From Flavihumibacter sp. ZG627 (lineage in GTDB: Bacteria; Bacteroidota; Bacteroidia; Chitinophagales; Chitinophagaceae): a stretch of 64,000 nt of DNA. The first letter of the stretch is position 1. The number at the start of each line of letters is the position of its first letter. The stretch covers positions 62,001 to 126,000 of the forward strand of contig NZ_JPHF01000005.1 of NCBI RefSeq assembly GCF_000814325.1, given 5' to 3'. The notes under the pieces were generated by a model. The model saw only the letters and a list, made by a program, of their open reading frames with translations, searched no databases and had not been told where the DNA came from. A program made the translations under genes and the position numbers. This document shows, in pieces, positions 52,541 through 61,638 of this stretch.

Positions 52541-54904
52541 ATGCATGTACCCTGCATCGAACAAAAGGTCAGCAAAATTATTTTGCATTCCTTTGTAGTG
52601 CTGTGCCTTGTGCTGTTGAAAATTTTGCCTGCTAATGCGCAGAAATTCATCTTCCAGGAGGGGGTTGAAGATATTAACTTCCCGGTTCTTTCCTCTGATC
52701 CAACAACAGGATGGCTTAAATACTGGCAGGAAACCAACAGCATGTTTGTTTCCCAACCTTACAGCACACTGATGAGAACTGATTCTGTATCCCGCTCAGG
52801 TAAGTACAGTGCTCGCTTTCAGCTCGACAGGGCTGAATATCCCGACAATATAAAAAGAATCAATGCAGGTTCTGAACTGATATGGAATGATGCCTGCAAA
52901 AACCCAGATTATGATCTGGCATGGATGGCTTTATCCGTTTACCTTCCTGAATGGTGTTATGGTATACCTGAAGGAGCTCCTGAAAGCGTGGTGTTTAATG
53001 TGCATGATTATCCTCTCCCTTGCGGAACAAGTTCACGCTGGACTAACCCTATGAATATCTGGGTGAGAAATAACCGTTGGATACTAACCATCACTGCTGA
53101 TAAAAATGATGTTCAGGCCAATTCGGGAGCAACATTGGTAACAAAGGAGTATGATATGGGACCAATCGAAACTGATAAATGGACAGACTGGGCAATAAAC
53201 CGCAACTGGACAATTGCTGATGATGGGTTCGTGAAGGTTTATAAAAATGGAAAACTTCTTGTAGATCATAGAGGCCCCAATTGGTATGGAGGTAATTTTG
53301 CCAAACTTCCATATATCAAGATGGGTATCTACAAATGGCCCTGGCTAAATAGCTGGAATGAAGCATGGGGAAGCCGGATCTCGCGCAAAAGAGCGATTTA
53401 TATTGATGATATAAAAATGGGTACAAGCGAAGCTACGCTGCAGGATTTTCTCTATACCGATCAGGTGGCTCCAACGCCCAACTCCTTACCTTCTGTTAAT
53501 GCCGGTAGCGATCAAACAATCCAACTACCCAAAAACTATTTAACCCTTACCGGAACAGCAAATGATAAAGATGGCAGTATCAGTTCCTACACATGGTCAC
53601 TAGTCACAGGACCTTCCGGGTCTATAATCGCTACCCCAACCAACGCTTCCACTTCCATTACCGGCCTCGTAAATGGCTCCTACACTTATAGGCTCACCGT
53701 TACAGATAACCAGGGAGGCAAAGCAAGTGATGATGTGAAATTAACAGTACTAAATGCTACTGTGGTGAATCTCCCCCCTGTGTCAAATGCAGGCAACGAC
53801 CAGACCATCAATGACCTTGCAGCAACTGCATACCTCGATGGAACTGCATCTTCTGACCCGGATGGATCTATAGCCACCTATTTGTGGGCACAGATCGCCG
53901 GACCATCCAACGCGGTAATTTCCAATACCAGCCAGGCCAAATCACCCGTTAGCTTCCCCTTAAAAGGAAACTATAGTTTTGCCTTAACTATAAAGGATAA
54001 TAATGGTGCAGCAGACAGTGATACAGTCAGCATCTTGGTAGACCCCATAAACGCAGTTGCGGCCAATATAAACCCCCTCGCAAACGCGGGGCAGAACCAG
54101 GTTATTGCTTTGCCAAAGAACCATACTTTTTTAGATGGATCGGCTTCTGTAGATCCGGATGGAACCATCAACACTTATAACTGGCAGCAGGTGAATGGTC
54201 CTAATAATGCCAAAATTGAAAAACCAACCTCATCTTTTACCAATATTACCGGCCTAAATAGTGGCAAATATGCCTTCCGGTTGACGGTAACAGATAATCG
54301 CGGAGGATCAGCAAGTGCGGATGTAACGGTGGAAGTATGGGCGGAAGCTATTGCCAATAAAAAGCCTCAGATTATGATGCCCTCCACCTTTAGGGCAGAT
54401 ATAAGCATGATAAATGATATCACACTTGATGGTAGTGCCAGCTATGACCCAGATGGAACAATTGTCAGATACAAATGGGATCTGCTGGAAGGACCAACCC
54501 AGGCGCTAGTACATGAGAGTTCAGCAAAGGAGACTAAAGTGAGTGGTCTGCAGGCCGGAAACTATTCATTCCGCCTTACGGTAACAGATAACCTCGGCGC
54601 TACAGCTGATAAAAATATTGTGTTATATGCTGTAAGTTCTATGAATGACAATCAGCTTAAGTTATTCCCCAATCCAAATAATGGCAACTTCCAGTTTAAA
54701 TTACAAACTCCTGCCACGGGTAAATGTGAGGTACTGGTATACGCCGTTTCAGGGGTATTATTATATAAGGAAGTATTCACTAAAGAAACAGCCCTTATTT
54801 CCAGACCTGTAGATATAAGATCGTTGCAATCGGGAACTTATTTTTTAAGTGTCAGGATCAATGATCAACCCTCACCCATAGCCGGAAAAATACGAAAGCT
54901 CTAA
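52541..54904 (+). CDS. Secreted heparin-lyase-I-like protein with four PKD domains and T9SS tail
   Basis: A 787-residue protein: signal peptide (to about residue 34, ending ILPANAQ); a heparin lyase I-like jelly-roll domain (about 36-300) with FNVHDYPLPCG, DKWTDWAINRNW, GNFAKLPYIKMGIYKWPW and IYIDDIKMG; four PKD domains (about 310-690), each opening near NAG-x-DQ; and a type A sorting domain (LFPNPNNGNFQFKL ... LQSGTYFLSV). The fold suggests cleavage or binding of an acidic polysaccharide. The start is ATG 52541. It diverges from the polysaccharide operon and has a paralogue directly downstream. Lyase activity is inferred only from the fold. Confidence 0.82.
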   Translation: MHVPCIEQKVSKIILHSFVVLCLVLLKILPANAQKFIFQEGVEDINFPVLSSDPTTGWLKYWQETNSMFVSQPYSTLMRTDSVSRSGKYSARFQLDRAEYPDNIKRINAGSELIWNDACKNPDYDLAWMALSVYLPEWCYGIPEGAPESVVFNVHDYPLPCGTSSRWTNPMNIWVRNNRWILTITADKNDVQANSGATLVTKEYDMGPIETDKWTDWAINRNWTIADDGFVKVYKNGKLLVDHRGPNWYGGNFAKLPYIKMGIYKWPWLNSWNEAWGSRISRKRAIYIDDIKMGTSEATLQDFLYTDQVAPTPNSLPSVNAGSDQTIQLPKNYLTLTGTANDKDGSISSYTWSLVTGPSGSIIATPTNASTSITGLVNGSYTYRLTVTDNQGGKASDDVKLTVLNATVVNLPPVSNAGNDQTINDLAATAYLDGTASSDPDGSIATYLWAQIAGPSNAVISNTSQAKSPVSFPLKGNYSFALTIKDNNGAADSDTVSILVDPINAVAANINPLANAGQNQVIALPKNHTFLDGSASVDPDGTINTYNWQQVNGPNNAKIEKPTSSFTNITGLNSGKYAFRLTVTDNRGGSASADVTVEVWAEAIANKKPQIMMPSTFRADISMINDITLDGSASYDPDGTIVRYKWDLLEGPTQALVHESSAKETKVSGLQAGNYSFRLTVTDNLGATADKNIVLYAVSSMNDNQLKLFPNPNNGNFQFKLQTPATGKCEVLVYAVSGVLLYKEVFTKETALISRPVDIRSLQSGTYFLSVRINDQPSPIAGKIRKL

Positions 54905-54934
54905 AGAGTTTTTTCTTATTCTAAAATGGAAAAA

Positions 54935-54965
54935 GCCTGATTTTTCACCAGAAATCAGGCCTTTT
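54935..54965 (+). terminator. Terminator of the first lyase-like gene
   Basis: GCCTGATTT / AAATCAGGC forms a perfect 9-bp stem with an 8-nt loop, followed by CTTTTT. It starts 31 bp after the stop codon. Confidence 0.88.
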
Positions 54966-55179
54966 TGCGTCGCAACATTAATTATTATTATAATATAAGT
55001 GCTAAACTACTGTTAATGTTTTATATGTACATTATCAATGGTTCATTTTATAATTTAGTGAATAAGAATACATTATAAAATTATTGAAAATAACTACACA
55101 AGTTATTCACATACACAATAAAAAAAAATCGGTGGCATGAGTTTTGCCTTTTTCTGGCTTTTCCTATAAAAACCAGGTT

Positions 55180-58100
55180 ATGTCGCTGATTAATTTACCC
55201 AATTCTAAAGCCCGTCCTGTGGGTTTGAAGCTTTTTTTACTCTTTTTTATCTTTTGCTTTCAATTACCGGTGGTAGCTCAGAAACTGATCTTCCAGGACG
55301 ATGTTGAAAGTAGTAGTTTTCCCAGTCTCACCGGTGTTCCTACTACCGGTTGGTTAAAATCATGGCAGGAAGTTAACAGTATCAGTATTTCTCAGCCATT
55401 TAGCAAAATGATCCGTAGTGATTCGTTTAAACGTGCCGGATCTTACAGCGCAAGATTTCAACTTGACAAACCCTATTCTCCCTATGATCAATATCGTCAA
55501 CACGCGGGAGCTGAATTGATCTGGAATGATGCATGCAATTATCAGACCCTTGATATGCGTTGGATCGCGCTTTCATTATATATACCTAAATGGAGCTATC
55601 AATACCCTGAAGGTGCCCCAGAGAGCATTGGTTTCAATATTCATGATAAACCCCTTCCTTGTGGTACAAATTCCAAGTGGACAAATCCAATGCGGATTGG
55701 AATTATAAACAACCGCTGGATCTGCGTTATCAGTTATGATAAGGGAGATGTGCAGGCAAATTCCGGTAGTACAATCAAGTCTATTGAATATGATCTTGGA
55801 CCGGTAGACACAGACAAATGGACAGACTGGGCAGTTAACCGTAACTGGACCACCGCAGATAACGGTTTTGTAAAAGTTTATAAGAATGGCCAGCTTGTTG
55901 TCAATTATACCGGCCCCAACTGGTATGGTGGTAATTTCTCCAAAGTACCATATATAAAGGTTGGTATATATAAATGGCCCTGGCTTGCAAGTTGGAATAC
56001 CTCCTGGGGAAATACCATTGCCAAACGCAGGGTTGTTTATGTGGACGAATTTAAAATTGGAAACAGCACAGCTACCCTTGCAGATGTTTCACCTGCTGGC
56101 GGATCAACCTCAACCACCAATACTGCCCCGGTAGCTAATGCAGGAGCTGATAAAATTGTAACCCTCCCCACTACATCTACCACACTTACGGGTAGTGGAA
56201 CTGATCAGAATGGGAGTATTGCATCATATGCATGGTCCAAAGTGTCTGGCCCCACAGGCGGAACTATTCAGTCCCCCTCCAGTGCAAGTACAAATATTAC
56301 ATCTCTTGCCGCTGGTACATATGTCTATCGTCTAACAGTAAAAGATAATGCTGGTGCAACTGATACAGATGATGTTCAGGTTATAGTTTCCAGCTCCACC
56401 ACAAGCGGCAATCTGGCCCCTATCGCAAATGCAGGGGTAAACCAGAATCTTTCGACCGGCACAAGTTGGGGTTATCTCGACGGCCGTGCTTCAAGTGATC
56501 CGGATGGAACCATCAGTTCATACCAGTGGTCACAGGTATCAGGTCCAACCACAGCATCAATAGCATCGCCCACTCAGGTGAGGACAACAGCAGGTGGACT
56601 GGCAAATGGAACCTATTCCTTTCGGCTGACCGTAATGGATAATGATGGAGCAACTTCCTCTGCTACCACAACTATTGTAGTAGGCACCCAAACGGTGGTA
56701 GCTAATAATGCACCAACAGCAAATGCCGGTGCCGATAAAGCAGTTACCCTGCCAACCAGCTCTGTATCCGTTTCTGGTTCAGGAACTGATTCAGATGGTA
56801 CTATTGCAGGCTATACCTGGACTAAAATATCAGGACCTTCGGGTGGTACCATTCAATCACCTTCTTCCAGCAGTACCACTATCTCCAGCCTTACGGCAGG
56901 AACTTATGTTTACAGGTTAACCGTTAAGGATAACGACAATGCAACATCAACTGATGATGTTCAGATAAATGTTGCACAGGCACTCTCTAGCAATGCCAGC
57001 CCGGTTTCTGTAGCTGGTCCCAACCAGACCATCACCTCACCCAGCAACTGGATCTATCTTGATGGCAGATCTTCTTATGATCCCGACGGAACGGTAACGT
57101 CTTATCAGTGGAGCCAGATTTCAGGTCCTAATACAGCACAGATTGGTGATGTAAATGCATCGCGCACTACAGCATCTTTCCTAACTGTGGGTACCTATAT
57201 CTTCCAATTAACTGTAAGAGATAATGATGGCGGTACTGGTACCAGTAGTTTTACTCTCGTAGTAAACGGTACAGGAACGGCCAATAAGGCACCAACAGTA
57301 AGCGCTGGCAATAATGTCAGCATTGTACAGCCAACCAGTTCAATTACACTTATAGGATCAGCAACAGATTCAGATGGATCAATCAGTAAATACGCATGGA
57401 GTTTTGTATCTGGTCCAGGCGGATCTTCTATCCAGTCTCCATCAAACTCTGCTACCAATGTTACCGGCCTAACAACCGTGGGCACATATACGTACCGGTT
57501 GACTGTAACCGATAATAGCGGAGCCACAGCATCGGCAGAGGTTAGTGTTTCGGTTCTTGCCGCTCCTTCCAATATTGTAAGCGGACAAGCCCCGGTTGCG
57601 AATGCCGGATCAGATGTCAGCATCACATTGCCAACAAACTGGGCATACCTTGATGGAAGAAGTTCCTTTGATTCTGATGGTACTATTGTAAGTTATAACT
57701 GGGCCCAGATCTCGGGACCATCAACTGCTTCTATAACGGATGATCACCAGGCAAGAACTGCAGCAGGTGCACTGGGAACTGCAGGTACTTATACCTTCCG
57801 GTTAACGGTAACAGATGATAAAGGAATGTCTAGTTCAGATACCAAGAGCATAATTGTAAGGTCAAGCACCACAAGCTCTAACAATTCAGTTTCCTCGGGA
57901 ATGGAGCAGACAAGTACCACAACAACAAGTACCACCACAACCGGCACCACTGTAACGTCACCTGTTAATACAACCACTCAGTTTAAGACTTATCCTAATC
58001 CATTCAATAATAACCTGACTTTACTGTTGAATACACCTTCTTTAGGTAAAACTACAATCCAGGTATATAATATGGTTGGATTGCTTGTTCACCAGGAAGT

Positions 58101-58227
58101 ATTCAACAAAGACCAGATAAGTATTACAAAGAAGATCAATCTCGTGAAATTGATACCGGGAATGTATGTTTTAAAGGCTACTACCGAACGTGATGCACCT
58201 ATGACAACTAAGATTGAAAAACTCTGA
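55180..58227 (+). CDS. Secreted heparin-lyase-I-like protein with six PKD domains and T9SS tail (paralogue)
   Basis: A 1015-residue paralogue of the preceding protein. In order: signal peptide (ending FQLPVVAQ), heparin lyase I-like domain (FNIHDKPLPCGTNSKWTNP, DKWTDWAVNRNW, KVPYIKVGIYKWPW), six PKD domains, a Ser/Thr-rich linker and a type A sorting domain (TYPNPFNNNLTLLL ... IPGMYVLKATT). The PKD units alternate between two types: an 'IQSPSS' type and a 'W-YLDGR-SS' type, giving three A-B pairs. The start is ATG 55180, though the frame extends to a TTG at 55144. The long AT-rich gap upstream and a terminator before it suggest its own promoter. Confidence 0.82.
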   Translation: MSLINLPNSKARPVGLKLFLLFFIFCFQLPVVAQKLIFQDDVESSSFPSLTGVPTTGWLKSWQEVNSISISQPFSKMIRSDSFKRAGSYSARFQLDKPYSPYDQYRQHAGAELIWNDACNYQTLDMRWIALSLYIPKWSYQYPEGAPESIGFNIHDKPLPCGTNSKWTNPMRIGIINNRWICVISYDKGDVQANSGSTIKSIEYDLGPVDTDKWTDWAVNRNWTTADNGFVKVYKNGQLVVNYTGPNWYGGNFSKVPYIKVGIYKWPWLASWNTSWGNTIAKRRVVYVDEFKIGNSTATLADVSPAGGSTSTTNTAPVANAGADKIVTLPTTSTTLTGSGTDQNGSIASYAWSKVSGPTGGTIQSPSSASTNITSLAAGTYVYRLTVKDNAGATDTDDVQVIVSSSTTSGNLAPIANAGVNQNLSTGTSWGYLDGRASSDPDGTISSYQWSQVSGPTTASIASPTQVRTTAGGLANGTYSFRLTVMDNDGATSSATTTIVVGTQTVVANNAPTANAGADKAVTLPTSSVSVSGSGTDSDGTIAGYTWTKISGPSGGTIQSPSSSSTTISSLTAGTYVYRLTVKDNDNATSTDDVQINVAQALSSNASPVSVAGPNQTITSPSNWIYLDGRSSYDPDGTVTSYQWSQISGPNTAQIGDVNASRTTASFLTVGTYIFQLTVRDNDGGTGTSSFTLVVNGTGTANKAPTVSAGNNVSIVQPTSSITLIGSATDSDGSISKYAWSFVSGPGGSSIQSPSNSATNVTGLTTVGTYTYRLTVTDNSGATASAEVSVSVLAAPSNIVSGQAPVANAGSDVSITLPTNWAYLDGRSSFDSDGTIVSYNWAQISGPSTASITDDHQARTAAGALGTAGTYTFRLTVTDDKGMSSSDTKSIIVRSSTTSSNNSVSSGMEQTSTTTTSTTTTGTTVTSPVNTTTQFKTYPNPFNNNLTLLLNTPSLGKTTIQVYNMVGLLVHQEVFNKDQISITKKINLVKLIPGMYVLKATTERDAPMTTKIEKL

Positions 58228-58248
58228 TAAAAAAGTTTTTCTTAAAGA

Positions 58249-58285
58249 AAAGGCCGTCTCAAATGAATGAGACGGCCTCTTTTTT
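58249..58285 (+). terminator. Terminator of the second lyase-like gene
   Basis: AGGCCGTCTCA / TGAGACGGCCT forms a perfect 11-bp stem with a 6-nt loop, followed by C and a run of T. The same stem sequence recurs at 59147-59186. Confidence 0.92.
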
Positions 58286-58429
58286 TTAAGCCCACCTCCA
58301 CAGATCATCAATCCTGTATTATTCAATATATTATAAAAACATGGCATATTTTTTGTTGATAATATGACTTTTAGTAAATTTCATTTTACTGGAATTCGGG
58401 AGCCATTTTCAATTACCCAAAGGGGTATA

Positions 58430-58462
58430 AAATAGGGACCAGATAGGGACCAGATAGGGACC
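58430..58462. repeat. Three 11-bp tandem repeats
   Basis: Three adjacent copies of an 11-bp unit (one AAATAGGGACC, then two AGATAGGGACC) lie 71 bp upstream of the small basic protein gene. The period is close to one helical turn and not a multiple of three. The stretch 58,286-58,532 holds no other feature that I can support. Confidence 0.8.
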
Positions 58463-58532
58463 CCGAGTATGGTTCTAGCTTGGAGATAGCTAAGTATTTC
58501 GGTAACTCTCTTAATCCAAAACCTGTAAGAAA

Positions 58533-59117
58533 ATGCCTAAAAACATCTCTAACAAGAAAATTGACGGCTTTAGTGGAAAATACCTCAAATCGCATTATCT
58601 CCAGGTCAGAGGCGACCGGCAATACCTAAAACGGAATCCCGACCGTAGAGGTCACAAGAAAAAGCCCAATGAGGAAAAAAATCAATTAAGATTTAAAGAT
58701 GTTAATATTTATGCACGTAGTGTGGTACATGACCCGGCCAGTAAAGCATTCTACACTCCTTTTAGGGAAACCCTGAAACAAAGTGAATATGTTATGGCCA
58801 TTGCTGACGGAATGGTGCCACCAACAATTGAGTCCATTGATCAGAATGGTTATACCGGACTTGCGGGACAAAACCTGATGGCAATTGCAACGGATAATTT
58901 CCAGGTTATGAAGGTTGTGTTTACTATCCTGGATCCTAACGGAATTTCACTGGAAACCGGCCTTGCCATCCCTGCCGAAAAAGAAAATCAATGGAAATAT
59001 ATAGCCCGGAAAGACATTTTATCTGTCTCTGGAAATCAGGTACAGGTAGAAGCCTTTGATCGACCTGGTAATAGAACCGTCGCTCTTCTACTGTTAGATG
59101 AGCCTGTCAAAATATAA
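58533..59117 (+). CDS. Conserved-looking protein of unknown function
   Basis: A 194-residue protein without signal peptide or membrane helix. The first 55 residues are strongly basic (GDRQYLKRNPDRRGHKKKPN), followed by a mixed alpha/beta region (FKDVNIYARSVVHDPASKAF; EYVMAIADGMVPPTIESID) and a beta-rich C-terminal half (VVFTILDPNGISLETGLAI; VQVEAFDRPGNRTVALLLL). I do not recognise the family. The basic N-terminus could bind nucleic acid. It is isolated between two related hairpins and preceded by 11-bp tandem repeats, which is unlike the surrounding genes. Confidence 0.65.
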   Translation: MPKNISNKKIDGFSGKYLKSHYLQVRGDRQYLKRNPDRRGHKKKPNEEKNQLRFKDVNIYARSVVHDPASKAFYTPFRETLKQSEYVMAIADGMVPPTIESIDQNGYTGLAGQNLMAIATDNFQVMKVVFTILDPNGISLETGLAIPAEKENQWKYIARKDILSVSGNQVQVEAFDRPGNRTVALLLLDEPVKI

Positions 59118-59146
59118 ATACCATCTTCTAATATTTTTGTCACTCA

Positions 59147-59190
59147 TCAGAAGGCCGTCTCAAAACTATTTGAGACGGCCTTCTGATTTT
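59147..59190. terminator. Bidirectional terminator with 18-bp stem
   Basis: TCAGAAGGCCGTCTCAAA pairs perfectly with TTTGAGACGGCCTTCTGA across the loop ACTA, followed by TTTT on the plus strand. It lies between the small protein gene and the convergent esterase-like gene. The core equals the stem at 58251-58278. Confidence 0.9.
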
Positions 59191-59203
59191 ATAATTAAAC
59201 TTC

Positions 59204-61405
59204 TTACCTGAGTTTTATTAACCGGGAAGTAAATACTTCTTGCGGTGTAACAACTTTGACCATGTACACTCCGGCTAACTGATCGAGCATTTCACCCAGT
59301 GAGAAATTATTGGAGCCTTTCAGGAGTTCAACATTTCTTTGAGAAACCCTTGCACCCTGCAGATTAAATAATTGAATAGAAGCCGATGTTTTCTCCGCAA
59401 CGGTCACATTGATAAATGCCTGGTTAATAACGGGGTTTGGAGAGATCGTCAAACCTGGTCTGAGTGAGCCATTATCATTGATCCGAACCACCTGGCTATA
59501 TACAACACCACCTGTTTTGCGGGTCGCTTTGATCCGGTAAAATACCTGACCGGTTATATTTACATCTGCATAATTATAAACTTCCTTACCACTGGTAGCC
59601 TTCCCGAATAATTCCGTTAACATGCTGAAATTAGTTCCGTTTGTACTACGCTCCACTGCAAAGCGAACGAAATCACTATTCTCTTCCACATCCCACTTTA
59701 CATTATTGGTGTTGCCGGTGCGCCTAACAAATAAGGATAACGGGTCAACGGGGAGAATTGAAAAATTCTCTGGAAGGTTATTGAAACTCACAAGCCCAAT
59801 TCCATTTGAATTTACGATAGCTGGAACAATCGGTACGGGCGTTAAAGGATCCGGGTCAGTAGCTGGGTCAGTAAATCCACCTTTATATGAACGAAAAGAG
59901 ACTGATGTAGGATTAGTCAGGGTTCCAGTATTACGGGTAAATTTCAATTTTATCTTAGTTGGGATAGAATTTTTTCCTAAAGGTCCGTTATCAACTTCAA
60001 TATTATTAATAGTGTAGTTGCCCCCATTCAAAACAAAAAGTGTATCTAACTTATCTTCCTCTTGAATATAAAAATCTGCAGTACTATTTAACTCCATTAC
60101 AAGTTCTGATGCAACACCATTACTTTCAATAGAAAAATAAAATTTTACGGGAATAGGGGCATCAATAGTACCTTCTGGATAAGTTCTTCCATAAAAATCT
60201 CGCGAAAGTAAATAGAGAGCACGTTCACCAATTTTTTTATAGCCAGACTGAAAATAATAATGACAATTACCTAAAGTACCTCCCTCAAATGCGTGTGGGA
60301 TTCCATTTGTTGAAACTAAAGTGACATATGGAAAGGAAGGATTAGCAGCAAATCTTCTTATACCATCAGCAATTTCTGCAGCATCCTCTTCATTTCCCCA
60401 ACACCCGAATCTTGTTTGGAAAATATAAACTCTTTGCAATCCTGGATAGTCAGATTTCCAGGAAGAGACCAATATTTCTAACTCAGATTTATACTGATCT
60501 CCATTCAATATTACACCTCCCCCACCACCCCAGTTGCTTTCACCCTGAAACCAAAAAATAGCACGAATATCCTCAAATACTCCCCCCTCTTTTGATCTGT
60601 GAATGGCGCGACCATATGTGGTGTTTACATCAAAATGGTCAGTTTGTGGCATGTAATATGAAATTGGTTTTCCATCAACAGCATGATTGATAATTGCAAC
60701 AGGAATTCTCTCTGTTTCAATTAGTTTTGTAGCCATCCATATTCCCCATTGACCAACATTACCGGTATCTCTGAAGTTTGCGTTTCCGTCTCCACGGTAC
60801 CACTTCTTAACCATTGTATTATAATCTGTAAAACCTGATTGGTTAACATCGGATGAATTGCCATACGCCCTAATAAACTGGCGATAAGTTTGAACTAAAG
60901 GATCATTATTTGCATTGTTACCACCGGAGAAGGGTTTTTTAATTGATGCAGACGCATTCGACTGACCTTGAATCATGTAAACATCACCTGCAACAACTTT
61001 TATTGCTTCTATTAAAGGAAGTGTAGATTGAACATTGTTATCAATTCCGAATAATTGGAAACGATAATTCTGGAGTTCAGCGAGTAACTCATATTCAGCC
61101 TTGAATTCCCTGCTGGAATTAACGGAAATCTCAATATTTTGAACTGAAATTACGTAATTATCTAAATCATAAGATGAGTTGTTATCTTTAGTAATGATCA
61201 AGCGTAGAGATTCATACGGAGATCCAACCTCCAGTTTTCCTTTAACCCTAACAGTAGCCCTATTAGTTGTTGTTTTACGTGGATATAACTGACTTGTTTT
61301 TGGAAAGCTGTCCAACACCTCAAATTGCGCATAAACACCTGCTCCAACAGCGCAACAAAGTACAGTTAGCAATAGATACCTGCACAAAAATTTTACCTGA
61401 CTCAT
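59204..61405 (-). CDS. T9SS-secreted sialate O-acetylesterase-like SGNH protein
   Basis: A 733-residue protein with a signal peptide (ending GAGVYAQ), a long SGNH/SASA-type esterase region (about residues 120-390) and a type A sorting domain at the end (ISPNPVINQAFINV ... LAGVYMVKVVT). Block I is GDVYMIQGQSNA and a later block is FWFQGESNW, both typical of sialate-O-acetylesterase relatives. It should remove O-acetyl groups from a glycan at the cell surface. The start is ATG 61405; the frame extends upstream to a TTG at 61429. Its position next to the lyase-like genes and an acylating polysaccharide operon suggests a shared target. Confidence 0.83.
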   Translation of the reverse strand: MSQVKFLCRYLLLTVLCCAVGAGVYAQFEVLDSFPKTSQLYPRKTTTNRATVRVKGKLEVGSPYESLRLIITKDNNSSYDLDNYVISVQNIEISVNSSREFKAEYELLAELQNYRFQLFGIDNNVQSTLPLIEAIKVVAGDVYMIQGQSNASASIKKPFSGGNNANNDPLVQTYRQFIRAYGNSSDVNQSGFTDYNTMVKKWYRGDGNANFRDTGNVGQWGIWMATKLIETERIPVAIINHAVDGKPISYYMPQTDHFDVNTTYGRAIHRSKEGGVFEDIRAIFWFQGESNWGGGGGVILNGDQYKSELEILVSSWKSDYPGLQRVYIFQTRFGCWGNEEDAAEIADGIRRFAANPSFPYVTLVSTNGIPHAFEGGTLGNCHYYFQSGYKKIGERALYLLSRDFYGRTYPEGTIDAPIPVKFYFSIESNGVASELVMELNSTADFYIQEEDKLDTLFVLNGGNYTINNIEVDNGPLGKNSIPTKIKLKFTRNTGTLTNPTSVSFRSYKGGFTDPATDPDPLTPVPIVPAIVNSNGIGLVSFNNLPENFSILPVDPLSLFVRRTGNTNNVKWDVEENSDFVRFAVERSTNGTNFSMLTELFGKATSGKEVYNYADVNITGQVFYRIKATRKTGGVVYSQVVRINDNGSLRPGLTISPNPVINQAFINVTVAEKTSASIQLFNLQGARVSQRNVELLKGSNNFSLGEMLDQLAGVYMVKVVTPQEVFTSRLIKLR

Positions 61406-61638
61406 CTTAATGTCAATTGTTAATTTCAAATAATAAGCTAATGGAATTCAGGTAGGAAAGTTGGACGGATTAAATAGGCAGACATACAAAGTTATATCTA
61501 ATTTTCACATTATGAAATCCTTACAGGAAAAGCTTTTCAGTATTTATTGACAATTGGATTATTACCGGATATTATGCAGAATATACAACCAGTTCCAACC
61601 TCCTGAAAGCAATCAAATAATAGATCCAGATCGAGTTT

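Noticed and set aside
53460-58000. The regular DNA repeats in the lyase-like genes as a CRISPR-like or satellite array
   Set aside because: The repeats are degenerate at DNA level, have a period of about 270 bp and encode PKD domains in one frame.
58413-58622. A 69-codon minus-strand frame over the 11-bp repeats and the start of the small basic gene
   Set aside because: It spans tandem repeats and overlaps a better plus-strand gene; no recognisable features.
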